A stretch of 64,000 nucleotides of DNA from Mycolicibacterium elephantis DSM 44368 (GCF_004014805.1 NZ_ATDN01000089.1:112706-176705); one strand, 5' to 3'. Shown: positions 42,937 through 52,549, counted from the stretch's first letter. Translations and numbers: made by a program. Notes: generated by a model not told the origin, from the sequence alone.

Positions 42937-45171
42937 ATGAGGCATGTGACAACTCGCGACTACGAGATCGAACTGCACGCCGAGCGGGACCACGTGGCCG
43001 GGCTCTATGCGCGGCTGGACGCCGAGCGCGCCCGGCTCAAGAACAAGTACGACGCCGCCCTGCGCGCCCCCATCGACAAGCAGGACGGCGGCACGCTGGT
43101 CGAACGCGATGCCGCGGTGCGCGGGCTGGCCGCACAGATGGACCGGCTCAACGTGGCCGACCACGGATTGTGTTTCGGACGCCTCGACAGCATCACCGGT
43201 GAGCGCTCCTACATCGGGCGCATCGGGCTGTTCGACGACGACAACGGCTACGAGCCGCTGCTGGTCGACTGGCGGGCGCCCGCGGCACGCGCCTTCTACG
43301 TCGCCACCGCCGCCAACCCGGAGGGCGTGCGTCGTCGCCGCCAGTTCCACACACTGGGGCGTCGGATCCTCGACTTCACCGACGAGGTCTTCGTCCGCCC
43401 CGGCGAGGCCAGCGGTCCCGACACCGCCTTCGCCGGGGAGTCGGCCCTGCTCGCGGCGATCAACGCGCCCCGCGGAGAGGGGATGCGCGACATCGTCGCG
43501 ACGATCCAGGCCGAGCAGGACGAGATCATCCGCCTCGACCATCCCGGCGTTTTGGTGATCGAGGGCGGGCCGGGCACCGGGAAGACCGTCGTGGCGCTGC
43601 ACCGGGTGGCCTACCTGCTCTACACCCACCGCAAACGCATGGAAAGCCACGGCGTGCTGGTGATCGGGCCCAACCCGGCATTCCTGGATTACGTGGGCCG
43701 GGTGCTGCCGTCACTGGGCGAGACCAACGTCGTGTTCATGACCACCGGTGACCTGGTGCCCGGCTTGCGCGTCACCGCCCAGGACACGCCGCGGGCCGCC
43801 CGGCTCAAGGGGTCGCTGCAAATGCTTGACGTGCTCGCCGCGGCGATCGCCGACCGGCAACGGCTGCCCGATACCCCGCTGCAGATCGAGCTCAGCGACG
43901 TCACGGTGCGCATCGACGCCGAGACCGCGCAGTGGGCGCGGCAGGAGGCACGCGACAGCGGCCGCCCGCATAACGAGGCCCGCGCGGTGTTCACCGAGAT
44001 CGTCACCTACGTGCTTACCGAGCGGGCGATCGCGCGCATCGGACGGGGCTGGCTGACGCGCGAGGACCGTCAAGCCTGGGAGGACCTGCGCGCCGACCTC
44101 GTCGAGGAGCTCCGCGATAACCCGGCGTTCACCGCCGCACTCGACGAGTTGTGGCCGATCCTGACACCTGAAACCCTGCTGTCCCAACTGTATTCGTCGA
44201 AGGAGCGGCTGGCGGCGGCGGGGGCCGACGCCGCGCTTTTCCGCGCCGACGGCGACGCGTGGACCGTGGCCGACGTGCCGCTACTCGACGAACTCGTCGA
44301 CCTGCTCGGCCGTGACCAGGCCGCGGACCGGACTGCCGAGCGGGAACGCAAGGCCGAGGCCGCCTACGCCGAGGGTGTGTTGGATCTGATGGTCGCGCGC
44401 GAGGACCTGATGGACGATGAGGACCATTTGTTGGCCCAGGACCTGTTGTACGCCGAGGATCTCGCCGAGCGGTTCGCCGAACGCGACACCCGCGACGTCG
44501 CGGAACGCGCTGTGGCGGACCGGGATTGGACGTACGGACACGTCGTGGTCGACGAGGCTCAGGAGCTCTCGGAGATGGACTGGCGGGTGCTGTTTCGGCG
44601 CTGCCCGAGCCGGTCGTTCACGGTGGTCGGCGATCTCGCCCAGCGCAGGTCGGTGGCGGGCGCGACGTCCTGGGATGCGATGCTGGCACCGTACGTGCCC
44701 GACCGCTGGGTCTACCGGTCGCTGACGGTGAATTACCGCACGCCCGCGGAGATCATGGATGTCGCGGCGGCATTGCTCGCCCAGTTCGCACCAGGTGTGC
44801 AGCCACCGGAATCGGTGCGCGCGTGCGGCGTTCGGCCCTGGTCTCGACGCGTCGCCGCCGAGGACCTGCCCGCCGCGATCGACGAGTTCCTGCGCGACGA
44901 GGCCGACCGGGACGGGACCAGCGTGGTGATCGGCCCACCGGGGATACCCGGCGTCCGGACGCCGGCGCAGACCAAGGGGCTGGAGTTCGACGCCGTTTTG
45001 GTGGTGGAGCCGGACCGCATCCTCGCCGACGGCCAGCGCGGCGCCGCCGAGCTCTACGTCGCGCTGACCCGCGCCACCCAGCGCCTCGGGGTGCTGCACA
45101 CCGAGCCGCTGCCGGCGGTTCTGACCGGCCTGGACCCGCTCGTCGAGAAGGAGAAACAACAGTTGGCGTAA
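42937..45171 (+). CDS. helR: HelR/HelD-type RNA polymerase-associated ATPase
   Basis: A 744-residue UvrD-like superfamily 1 ATPase of the HelD/HelR class, which removes stalled or drug-bound RNA polymerase. Residues 8–45 form the N-terminal coiled coil expected to enter the secondary channel. Walker A EGGPGTGKT is at 209–217, Walker B is VVVDEAQELSEMDW, and GLEFDAVLVVEPD and YVALTRATQRLGVLH are late SF1 motifs. A 5' rifamycin-associated element supports HelR (rifamycin tolerance) over housekeeping HelD. ATG 42937 is chosen; GTG 42946 is possible. Confidence 0.88.
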   Translation: MRHVTTRDYEIELHAERDHVAGLYARLDAERARLKNKYDAALRAPIDKQDGGTLVERDAAVRGLAAQMDRLNVADHGLCFGRLDSITGERSYIGRIGLFDDDNGYEPLLVDWRAPAARAFYVATAANPEGVRRRRQFHTLGRRILDFTDEVFVRPGEASGPDTAFAGESALLAAINAPRGEGMRDIVATIQAEQDEIIRLDHPGVLVIEGGPGTGKTVVALHRVAYLLYTHRKRMESHGVLVIGPNPAFLDYVGRVLPSLGETNVVFMTTGDLVPGLRVTAQDTPRAARLKGSLQMLDVLAAAIADRQRLPDTPLQIELSDVTVRIDAETAQWARQEARDSGRPHNEARAVFTEIVTYVLTERAIARIGRGWLTREDRQAWEDLRADLVEELRDNPAFTAALDELWPILTPETLLSQLYSSKERLAAAGADAALFRADGDAWTVADVPLLDELVDLLGRDQAADRTAERERKAEAAYAEGVLDLMVAREDLMDDEDHLLAQDLLYAEDLAERFAERDTRDVAERAVADRDWTYGHVVVDEAQELSEMDWRVLFRRCPSRSFTVVGDLAQRRSVAGATSWDAMLAPYVPDRWVYRSLTVNYRTPAEIMDVAAALLAQFAPGVQPPESVRACGVRPWSRRVAAEDLPAAIDEFLRDEADRDGTSVVIGPPGIPGVRTPAQTKGLEFDAVLVVEPDRILADGQRGAAELYVALTRATQRLGVLHTEPLPAVLTGLDPLVEKEKQQLA

Positions 45172-45210
45172 CCGCGACGGCGGCACCGCCGGTTTGGCAA
45201 GATTCGCACC

Positions 45211-46110
45211 GTGGTCGGAACGCAACCGTACGGGCAGCTGCGGCACACGCAGGTCAACGGTAAGCGGATGGCCTACGTCGACGAAGGCGTCGACGCGGAC
45301 GGTTGGACGATCGTCTTCCAACACGGCAACCCCACCTCGTCGTACCTGTGGCGCAACGTGATGCCGCACCTGGAGGGGCTGGGCCGGCTGGTGGCGTGCG
45401 ATCTGATCGGGATGGGCGGTTCGGACAAGCTCGACGACTCCGGACCGGACCGCTACCACTACGCCGAGCAACGCGAGTACCTGTTCGCGCTGTGGGATGC
45501 GCTCGACCTCGGCGACCGCGTCGTGCTCGTGCTGCACGACTGGGGCTCGGCGTTGGGTTTCGACTGGGCGAACCAACACCGCGACCGCGTCGCCGGAATC
45601 GCGTATATGGAAGCCATTGCCATGCCGATCAATTGGGCCGATTTCCCTGAACCCGTCCGCCCGCTCTTTCAGGGATTCCGCTCCGCGGAGGGTGAGGCGA
45701 TGATCCTGGAGCAGAACCTGTTCGTCGAGGCGGTTCTACCCGGCGCGATTCAGCGCACGCTCACTGACGAGGAGATGGACCACTACCGCGCGCCGTACCG
45801 CACTCCCGGGGAAGACCGGCGCCCGACACTGTCGTGGCCGCGCAACATCCCGATCGAGGGTGAGCCCGCCGACGTCGTGGCGACCGTCGAGGAGTTCGGC
45901 CAGTGGCTGGCCCACAGCGACGTGCCGAAGCTGTTCGTCAACGCCGAACCCGGCGCGATCACTCGCGGGCGTGTCCGCGACTTCGTGCGCACCTGGCCGA
46001 ATCAGACCGAGGTCACCGTCGCCGGGACGCACTTCATCCAGGAGGACAGCCCCGACGAGACCGGCCAGGCGGTCGCCGCGTTCGTGCGCGCCCTGCGCGC
46101 CGCGAGCTAA
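45211..46110 (+). CDS. Haloalkane dehalogenase (LinB/DhaA-like)
   Basis: Alpha/beta hydrolase of 299 residues that cleaves carbon–halogen bonds (Rv2579 by position). The complete haloalkane dehalogenase pentad is present: Asn40 (HGNPTSS), Asp110 and Trp111 (HDWGSALG), Glu134 (YMEAIAM) and His274 (GTHFIQEDS), the pattern of subfamily II. Start GTG 45211. It lies 39 bases after helR, and no promoter is obvious. Probably functional; physiological halogenated substrate unknown. Confidence 0.93.
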   Translation: MVGTQPYGQLRHTQVNGKRMAYVDEGVDADGWTIVFQHGNPTSSYLWRNVMPHLEGLGRLVACDLIGMGGSDKLDDSGPDRYHYAEQREYLFALWDALDLGDRVVLVLHDWGSALGFDWANQHRDRVAGIAYMEAIAMPINWADFPEPVRPLFQGFRSAEGEAMILEQNLFVEAVLPGAIQRTLTDEEMDHYRAPYRTPGEDRRPTLSWPRNIPIEGEPADVVATVEEFGQWLAHSDVPKLFVNAEPGAITRGRVRDFVRTWPNQTEVTVAGTHFIQEDSPDETGQAVAAFVRALRAAS

Positions 46111-46117
46111 GGCTGCG

Positions 46118-46540
46118 TCACCACTTCCCGAGCTGGCAGTTCGCGGTGTAGGGACCGCTGTTCTGCACCACGACCTCGCCGTCGACGGCGATCTCGCACT
46201 GCGGGTTGGGTGCGGCCTGCATCGCGTGCACGCCGGTGCTCGCGGTGATGATCGCCCACTGCGGATCTTCGAGCGTGGTTTCGAACACCCACGGCACACC
46301 CGGTGCGAGATCCACCTGCTCGCTCTTCAGGTATGCGTACGCGTCGGCGTTGTAGGCCTCCATGCTCGGCGGCTGCGCGACGAGGTAGTTGAGTTTGTAG
46401 TCCGCGGCGTTACCCGGTGACGTGAGGGTGTATCGGACCTGATGGACGGTCGGCTCCGCGTTCGCCGTCGCCTGGCTGACCCCGATCGATGCGGCCGCCA
46501 GCGCGAGCGCTGCCCCGACCCGAATTGTCACAGTTCGCAT
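46118..46540 (-). CDS. Secreted MmpS-like protein
   Basis: A 140-residue exported protein: ATG 46540, signal peptide (RTVTIRVGAALALAAASIG, likely cut after ANA near residue 27). The mature part has the beta-sandwich pattern of mycobacterial MmpS-type periplasmic domains (VRYTLTSPG near the start, PWVFETTL in the middle, CEIAVDGEVVVQNSG near the end, with two Cys). No MmpL gene is nearby and there is no lipid anchor or membrane helix other than the signal peptide. Function unknown. Confidence 0.78.
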   Translation of the reverse strand: MRTVTIRVGAALALAAASIGVSQATANAEPTVHQVRYTLTSPGNAADYKLNYLVAQPPSMEAYNADAYAYLKSEQVDLAPGVPWVFETTLEDPQWAIITASTGVHAMQAAPNPQCEIAVDGEVVVQNSGPYTANCQLGKW

Positions 46541-46674
46541 ATCCGTCACATCGCCGAACCCTACCGAACCGTTACACCGCCATTTTCGGCGAGCGGACGT
46601 GTTTGCGACCGACACGCCGACGATCTGGGCGAGTTCACGCACACTCGCCACGAGCGAGGTGGCACGCTGCATCC

Positions 46675-47202
46675 GTGGACGCAACATCGCACCCCCGGGT
46701 ACTCACCGACACGGGCGGGCTCGTCGTCACCGACGACGGGCGCCGCGTCCTGGTCATCGACCGCGGCACGGGACCGCTGGCGGTGCTGGCCTTCGTGCTG
46801 GGCGTGCTCGCGCTCATCGCAGGTGGGTTCGGCGCCGTCGCGCTCATCACCGGCGCGCCGTCACGAGCATTGGGCGCGGCGTTCGTGGCAGCCGGGGTCG
46901 TGTTGGCGGCGTTGACGTTCGTCGTGGTGCGCAAGATCCGCCGCCACCGCCGCCGACCGCTGCACGAATGCCGGCCCGTGGCGGTGATCGACCGCAAGCT
47001 CGGGTTGTTCAGCTACCGCGGCGGCGCGGTGGTGCAGCTGGATCAGGTGCGGTTCGCCCGTCGGATCCAAATCGGTTCCAGCTCACCCAAGTTGGTGGCG
47101 GTGACGCCGGGCGGGACGAAGGTCCTCAAGCGCGGCAACCCATTCGACGGCGGCGTCGGCGGCGTCGACGAGATTCTCTCCGCGGTGGTGAGAGGCACCT
47201 GA
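46675..47202 (+). CDS. Hypothetical membrane protein
   Basis: A 175-residue protein, GTG 46675, with two adjacent membrane helices (about 35–57 and 62–84), a basic loop (RKIRRHRRR) and a cytoplasmic C-terminal beta-rich domain that looks PH-like (VAVIDRKLGLFSYRGGAVVQLDQVRF). No family recognised with certainty. Upstream divergent gene: secreted MmpS-like. Nothing is seen in the 99 bp that follow. Confidence 0.65.
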   Translation: MDATSHPRVLTDTGGLVVTDDGRRVLVIDRGTGPLAVLAFVLGVLALIAGGFGAVALITGAPSRALGAAFVAAGVVLAALTFVVVRKIRRHRRRPLHECRPVAVIDRKLGLFSYRGGAVVQLDQVRFARRIQIGSSSPKLVAVTPGGTKVLKRGNPFDGGVGGVDEILSAVVRGT

Positions 47203-47301
47203 CCGCATCTCGTCGCCACAGGCACGCTGCCGAGTTGCCGGTGGTCCTGTCGCCGGACCCGTTGCCGCTGGTCGCCGAGATCGAGGCGAATGTTGGACCT
47301 G

Positions 47302-50300
47302 TCAGCCCATCACCTTTTCGCCGTAGGCGAGGTCGCCGGTGACGACACCATTCACGACGAAGTAATAACCGTCGTAAACCTTGATGGTCACCGGCCAACC
47401 GCCACTGGGGAACGTAAGGGAACCGGTACCCAGGCTAAGAGACCCCGAGGTAAGTGACCCTCCGTTACTCAGGACGTAACCCGAGTTTCCGGGAGACGGA
47501 TTTCTGGTGGTCGAGATGCTATCTCCATCGTCGTCGTCCGCCCCGATCAGTCCGACGGTGCCCAAGAACAGGGGTCCCGATGTCACCGTCGGCGGGGTGT
47601 TGATGGCGTAGATCGGCACCACCACCGTGAGCTGGGCGGTGCCGCCGAACCCGTCGGTGACGGTCATGGTGAACGCGTCCTCGTAGGCGGCCAGGTTGAC
47701 ACCGTTGTAGGTGCTGCCCGCGGCGCCGACCTTGGCGACGGCGTGCCGCTGCGCTTGGCTGAGGTTGCTCGTGTAGGTGAACGTGCCGTCGGCGGCGATG
47801 GTGACGGTGGCCCCGCGCGAACTGGTCACACTGGTCGGCCAGATCGGCGCGTCGCCGTCGGCGTCGGCGTACGTCAGCTTCCCACCGCTGGTCTGGGTGG
47901 TGCCGATCAGCGTGCCGACCGTCGGAGCCTCGGTCAGCGTCAAGGTCGGAGCGGTGTTGGGCACATCCGGCTGGACGGGCAACCGCAGGGTGACCGTGCG
48001 GCCATTGGCGTCGGTGCCGATGATGGTGACCACGTCGTCTGCCGTCGTACTGTGGCCCAGGCTCGAGTCACGGACGTAGGTGAAGGCCCCGGTGATCGGG
48101 TCGAACGCCGTGATCGTGCCCTTCGCCGGAGGCGTGCCCAGCGCGTAGCCGGTGAAGATGCCGACGTCGGCGGGCGGGATCGGCACCGAACCGGTGACGA
48201 CGTACTGCGTCGAGGTGTCGACGTTGGCCGGGGTGATCGAGGTGACGTTCGGCACGGTCACCGTCACGATGGCGCTGCCGTAGTGACCGTCGCCGACCCG
48301 CACCTGGAAGCTCTGGGTGGCGCCGGCCGTCGACGACGACACATAGGTGAAGTCGCCTGTCGTCGGGTTGATGGTGACGATGCCGCCGTTGCCGCCGGAG
48401 CCGTTCTTGGTGTAGGCGGAGTTGCCGTCCAGGTCGTTGACCGACGACCCGACCAGCGTGTAGGTCAACGTGTCGCCGTCGGAGTCGCTGGCGTTGATCT
48501 TGCCGCGCACCACACCCAGCGCGTCGGGGGTGCCGACGGTGGGCGTACTTGTCGTCGGGTTGGCGTTGGTCCCGTCGATGATCAGAATCTTGAACGGGAG
48601 GGTGTATGTGACACCGTCCGCGGATTTCACCGGGATGTGGACGATGTCGTACCTGTCGGCCTCGTTCTCCGAGGTTGCCCGGTGGAAGAACGCCGCGCCG
48701 GGAAGCGTGTTGGTGTATGTGTAGCCACCGCCGGCGGTGTTGATGGTGACCAACGCCCCGCCCTCTGACACGAATGTCCCGAGTAGCGATCCCCCGAAGT
48801 CCACCCCGTTACCGTCGGGATCGGCCGCGTGGAACGATCCCGCGGCGTACTGGGACTGCGAGCTCGGGCCACCCAAATTGAGGGTGTAAAGCCAACTCTC
48901 GTACGTCGTCCAGGTCTCGAACTGGGTCAGGACAGCCATCTCCTGGAACCGCTTGTAAACCGCGACGAGCCCGACGTAGACCACGAGCGTGAACGGGTTC
49001 ACCTGTTCGGCTGTCCAGGCGGGCAGGATCACATTCCAGGCCCGCTCCGGTTCGTGGAATGCACCACCGTCTCCGAGTCCGAGCATGGCCGCCGTCTGCG
49101 CTGCGGCGACCTTGGCCAGGAGGCTGTCGAAGTCATTGAGGTCCGCTTCGGTGACGGTCGCCCCAGTGGTCGCCTTGATGACGTCGATCTCGATCTGAAC
49201 CGGGTCGTAGACGCCGTTCAGCATGTTCTTGAGAACCGTCGCCGCCCCGACCACGGCAGCGCCCATGATCTTGTACGGGGTGATGATGCCCAGAGAGTCT
49301 GCTCCCGGGGCGATCGTGAACGGCGGCACCACCCGGTTCAGAAAGTCGCCCATCGCATTGAGCGTGTCGACGAAGGTATAGCCCGGGATGGCCGATACGA
49401 AGAACAGCCCGAGGATTCCTTGAAGGTCAGGGACCCACCGCGCGGGACTGCCCGGAAGCGCGCCCGCGAGCACCGCCTCGAGTTGGTCATTGGCGAGGTC
49501 GAGCGTCCAGTCGGTTTGGTAGTTGGTGATGTCGGTGAAGTTCCACGGCGGCCCAGGCCAGCCGACCAACCGGTTGACTGCGCGGGTGAGGACGCCCTGG
49601 AAGTACCACTCGGCCGATCCGGGCGTAAGCGTCGCCAACGCCACATCGGCACCCTGGACCCCGAAGAGCGCGGCACCCGGGGCCGCAAAGAGTGCGGCAC
49701 CCGGTGCGGCACCCGGGGCCCCAAAGAGTGCGGCCATGCCGGGGACCGAGTTGATCCCGGCGTACATATCGGCTGCAAGCGGCGCACCGACGATCGGAAT
49801 CATGCCGACGAAATCACGTGCAAGATCATGGATCTCGTCAACGATGTCATCCTGATCGCCACGCAGCACGGCAGCGACCAATGCGGAGGCGTTGAACAGG
49901 GCGCTGACCCCGTACATCACTGTGCCCACTCCGAGGATCCAGCCGATCGACCGGCTGGCCTCTGCGAGCACCGCTTCGCCCATCATCTCGGCGACGGCGC
50001 CGACCGCCCCGGCCAGCGCAATGAAGGGGTCCTCGTTCCGACGGGCGGATACCCACATCGCTTGAAGCAACATGCCGACTGGCGACGTCGGCGCTGAGTT
50101 GCCGTCCGGAGTGATTCCGAGCTGCTTCAACAGCTCACGGGACAGCTCAGTGACAGCCGCTTCGAGTGCGGCGGCGTCGAGTTCCTCGTGCTCGGCGGGA
50201 TTCTCGGACTCGGCCGAGGTTGTCGGCCCGTCGCTGTCGCCCAAAGCACTTGAGATGTCGACGGTGTCACTGTTCGCTGTATCGGTCGATGCTTCGGTGT

Positions 50301-50925
50301 CGATCGGATCGGGGCTGTCGTCGGTGGGCGGTGTCGGTTCTCCCGCAACCGAGGTGTAGGCGTACGTGGGCTGTGGAGCGCTCGCCTCAGCGGCTAATTG
50401 ATCAGCTGCATCGGGCTGCTCGGGCTCCGTGGTGATCTCCGAGTCGTCGGCCTCTTCGGAGAGCTCCAGCTCCCCGTCATCTTCTGGTTCTGCAGCGTCG
50501 TCGATGCCGGTCTCGGTGTCCTCTTCGGACAGATCGTCCTCGATGTCCCCCTCGGACAGCTCGTCATCGCCATAGTCGGTGTCGTCGAGCTCGTCATCGA
50601 GCTCGTCATCGATGTCGTCATCGAGGTCGTCGTCGAAGTCGTCGTCGAAGTCGTCGTCGACTCCGCCTACTCCTGCGGAAATGCCCGGCGTGCCGGCAGA
50701 GTCACCCCCATCGGTCTCACTGCGGGTGTCGGTGCCGCCGCCCCTGGGGTCACCCGGTGAGGCCGTCGAGTTCGCCGTGTCTGCCGCCGCCACACCCTGG
50801 CCGGCGGCCAGTGCCGCAGCCAACCCGACGCCGACGGCGCCGACGCCCAGCCACTGCTTGGTCTTGGCGGGTTTGCGGTGACGGCCTTTCATTCGGCGCG
50901 GCTTTCGCGGGCTGGGAGCGGCCAA
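47302..50925 (-). CDS. Large secreted VCBS/Ig-like repeat protein
   Basis: A 1207-residue exported protein. A basic N-terminus and a signal peptide (about 25–48) are followed by a linker, an Asp-rich block (89–170) built on repeated xDDD units, a helical, Ala-rich domain with a GAAPGAALF-like repeat, and then several tandem VCBS/cadherin-like domains from about residue 700 (ASDSDGDTLTYTLVGSS, then TINPTTGDFTYV). These domains often bind calcium. No sortase or lipid anchor is seen. The start is TTG 50925, with GGAG five bases before; ATG 50892 is an alternative. Probably cell-surface adhesion or matrix. Confidence 0.82.
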   Translation of the reverse strand: MAAPSPRKPRRMKGRHRKPAKTKQWLGVGAVGVGLAAALAAGQGVAAADTANSTASPGDPRGGGTDTRSETDGGDSAGTPGISAGVGGVDDDFDDDFDDDLDDDIDDELDDELDDTDYGDDELSEGDIEDDLSEEDTETGIDDAAEPEDDGELELSEEADDSEITTEPEQPDAADQLAAEASAPQPTYAYTSVAGEPTPPTDDSPDPIDTEASTDTANSDTVDISSALGDSDGPTTSAESENPAEHEELDAAALEAAVTELSRELLKQLGITPDGNSAPTSPVGMLLQAMWVSARRNEDPFIALAGAVGAVAEMMGEAVLAEASRSIGWILGVGTVMYGVSALFNASALVAAVLRGDQDDIVDEIHDLARDFVGMIPIVGAPLAADMYAGINSVPGMAALFGAPGAAPGAALFAAPGAALFGVQGADVALATLTPGSAEWYFQGVLTRAVNRLVGWPGPPWNFTDITNYQTDWTLDLANDQLEAVLAGALPGSPARWVPDLQGILGLFFVSAIPGYTFVDTLNAMGDFLNRVVPPFTIAPGADSLGIITPYKIMGAAVVGAATVLKNMLNGVYDPVQIEIDVIKATTGATVTEADLNDFDSLLAKVAAAQTAAMLGLGDGGAFHEPERAWNVILPAWTAEQVNPFTLVVYVGLVAVYKRFQEMAVLTQFETWTTYESWLYTLNLGGPSSQSQYAAGSFHAADPDGNGVDFGGSLLGTFVSEGGALVTINTAGGGYTYTNTLPGAAFFHRATSENEADRYDIVHIPVKSADGVTYTLPFKILIIDGTNANPTTSTPTVGTPDALGVVRGKINASDSDGDTLTYTLVGSSVNDLDGNSAYTKNGSGGNGGIVTINPTTGDFTYVSSSTAGATQSFQVRVGDGHYGSAIVTVTVPNVTSITPANVDTSTQYVVTGSVPIPPADVGIFTGYALGTPPAKGTITAFDPITGAFTYVRDSSLGHSTTADDVVTIIGTDANGRTVTLRLPVQPDVPNTAPTLTLTEAPTVGTLIGTTQTSGGKLTYADADGDAPIWPTSVTSSRGATVTIAADGTFTYTSNLSQAQRHAVAKVGAAGSTYNGVNLAAYEDAFTMTVTDGFGGTAQLTVVVPIYAINTPPTVTSGPLFLGTVGLIGADDDDGDSISTTRNPSPGNSGYVLSNGGSLTSGSLSLGTGSLTFPSGGWPVTIKVYDGYYFVVNGVVTGDLAYGEKVMG
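50580..50660. repeat. Short tandem repeat in the Asp-rich region
   Basis: Tandem 12-base units of the type TCGTCGTCGAAG / TCGTCATCGAGC encode the xDDD/xDDE repeats of the large secreted protein. Such a tract is prone to slippage in multiples of 12 and therefore would keep the frame. Confidence 0.75.
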
Positions 50926-51283
50926 CGCATCTCCTTAGCTGCATCACTGTCGGTCTCACCGGTACTGCAACGTCTGTCAGTTGCCAGCAAAGACGCCAGC
51001 GCATGGCCGTCGGGTGCAGCCAGTGACTCCCCCGCCGCCCAGTTCGGGCTTCGCTAGGCTAGACATCAAATTAACATGATCGAAAATTATTCTGGAGCGG
51101 CAAACGCCGCTGAGTTATCTGTGTGGCCTCAGCACTGTGTGACCGGCAGATCGTCGGGCCGTGCGGACTTGCGCGGGATATGTACTGGTCGACGCGCGCT
51201 GACCCTGGCGTGAGCGTGCGCGAACTCGCGATATTTCTCGGCGTGTCACCCTCTGACACGCACGCTCGCGAGGAAAAGGAGAG
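50926..51283. other. 358-bp intergenic region
   Basis: Holds the leader of the large secreted protein (GGAG), an AT-rich stretch at 51059–51095 that could be its promoter (minus strand), and a hairpin near hisS at 51212–51267. A 62-codon frame here (51071–51259) lacks protein-like composition and is not called. Confidence 0.5.
51212..51267 (-). terminator. Hairpin downstream of hisS
   Basis: Outer arms GAGCGTGC (51212–51219) and GCACGCTC (51260–51267) and an inner perfect GCGTGTCA-CCCTC-TGACACGC stem-loop (51241–51261) overlap, giving alternative structures, 17 bases after the hisS stop. Confidence 0.5.
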
Positions 51284-52549
51284 TTAAGCCCGGCCGAGGC
51301 GGGACAGCACTTCGGTGAGCACTCCGTCCGCCGGCACGTCGACCTGGTCGCCGGTGGCCATGCTCTTCACCCCGATGGTGCCGGCCTCGATGTCGCGGTC
51401 GCCGGCCACCAACGCGATCGACGCCCCGGAGCGGTCCGCGGCCTTCATCGCCGCCTTCATGCTCCGGTCCCCGTAGGCCAAATCGACCCGCACACCGGCC
51501 GCGCGCAATCGGGCGGCCAACACCACCAGCTTGGCCTTGGCCTGCTCCCCGAGCGGCACCCCGAACACCTCGACGCGCGCGGGGCCGCCGACCGTCTTGC
51601 CCTCGGCCGCCAGCGCCAGCATCGTGCGGTCGACTCCGAGCCCGAAACCGATGCCGGACAGGTCTTTTCCGCCGAGTTGGCGCATCAGCCCGTCGTAGCG
51701 GCCGCCGCCACCGATCCCGGATTGGGCGCCGAGACCGTCGTGCACGAACTCGAACGTCGTCTTGGTGTAGTAGTCCAGCCCGCGCACCATCCGCGGGTTG
51801 ATGACGTAGGGCACCTCGAGCGCGTCCAGATGCGCCAGCACGGTGTCGAAGTGCTGTTTGGCGCCGTCGGAGAGGTGGTCCAGCATCACCGGCGCGTCGG
51901 CGGTCATCTCCCGCACGTGCGGCCGCTTGTCGTCGAGCACCCGCAGCGGGTTGATCTCGGCGCGGCGGCGGGTCTCCTCGTCGAGGTCGAGCTTGAACAG
52001 GAACTCCTGCAGCAGTTCGCGGTACTGCGGGCGGCAGGTGTCGTCGCCCAGCGAGGTGATCTCCAGCCGGAACCCGTCCAGCCCGAGGGAGCGGAAACCG
52101 GCGTCGGCGATGGCGATGACCTCGGCGTCCAGCGCGGGGTCGTCGACGCCGATCGCCTCAACACCGACCTGCTGCAGCTGGCGGTACCGGCCGGCCTGCG
52201 GACGCTCGTAACGGAAGAACGGCCCGGCGTAGCAGAGCTTGACCGGCAACGGCCCGCGGTCCAGGCCGTGTTCGATGACCGCGCGGATCACCCCCGCGGT
52301 GCCCTCCGGGCGCAGGGTCACCGAGCGGTCGCCGCGGTCGGTGAAGGTGTACATCTCCTTGGACACCACGTCGGTGGACTCCCCCACCCCGCGCGCGAAC
52401 AGCGCGGTGTCCTCGAAGATCGGCAGCTCGACGTCGCCGTATCCGGCGCGGCGGGCGGCCTCGAGCAGGCCGTCGCGCACACCGACGAACTGCGCGGACG
52501 CGGGCGGCAGGTAGTCCGGGACGCCCTTGGGCGCCTGAAATTCAGTCAC
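51284..52549 (-). CDS. hisS: Histidyl-tRNA synthetase
   Basis: Class II synthetase of 421 residues: motif 2 region GPFFRYERPQAGRYRQLQQVGVE, the HisA motif MVRGLDYYTKTTFEFV, GGGRYDGL and the C-terminal anticodon domain. The GTG at 52549 overlaps the TAG of the MBL gene by one base. Mycobacterial type; no truncation. Confidence 0.97.
   Translation of the reverse strand: MTEFQAPKGVPDYLPPASAQFVGVRDGLLEAARRAGYGDVELPIFEDTALFARGVGESTDVVSKEMYTFTDRGDRSVTLRPEGTAGVIRAVIEHGLDRGPLPVKLCYAGPFFRYERPQAGRYRQLQQVGVEAIGVDDPALDAEVIAIADAGFRSLGLDGFRLEITSLGDDTCRPQYRELLQEFLFKLDLDEETRRRAEINPLRVLDDKRPHVREMTADAPVMLDHLSDGAKQHFDTVLAHLDALEVPYVINPRMVRGLDYYTKTTFEFVHDGLGAQSGIGGGGRYDGLMRQLGGKDLSGIGFGLGVDRTMLALAAEGKTVGGPARVEVFGVPLGEQAKAKLVVLAARLRAAGVRVDLAYGDRSMKAAMKAADRSGASIALVAGDRDIEAGTIGVKSMATGDQVDVPADGVLTEVLSRLGRA

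Noticed and set aside
49660..49740. A CRISPR-like repeat in the GCGGCACCCGG region
   Set aside because: It is an in-frame Ala/Pro/Gly repeat of the large secreted protein, with no regular repeat-spacer layout.
51071..51259. A 62-codon minus-strand frame in the gap between hisS and the large secreted protein
   Set aside because: No clear ribosome site, no family resemblance, and part of it is the hisS hairpin.
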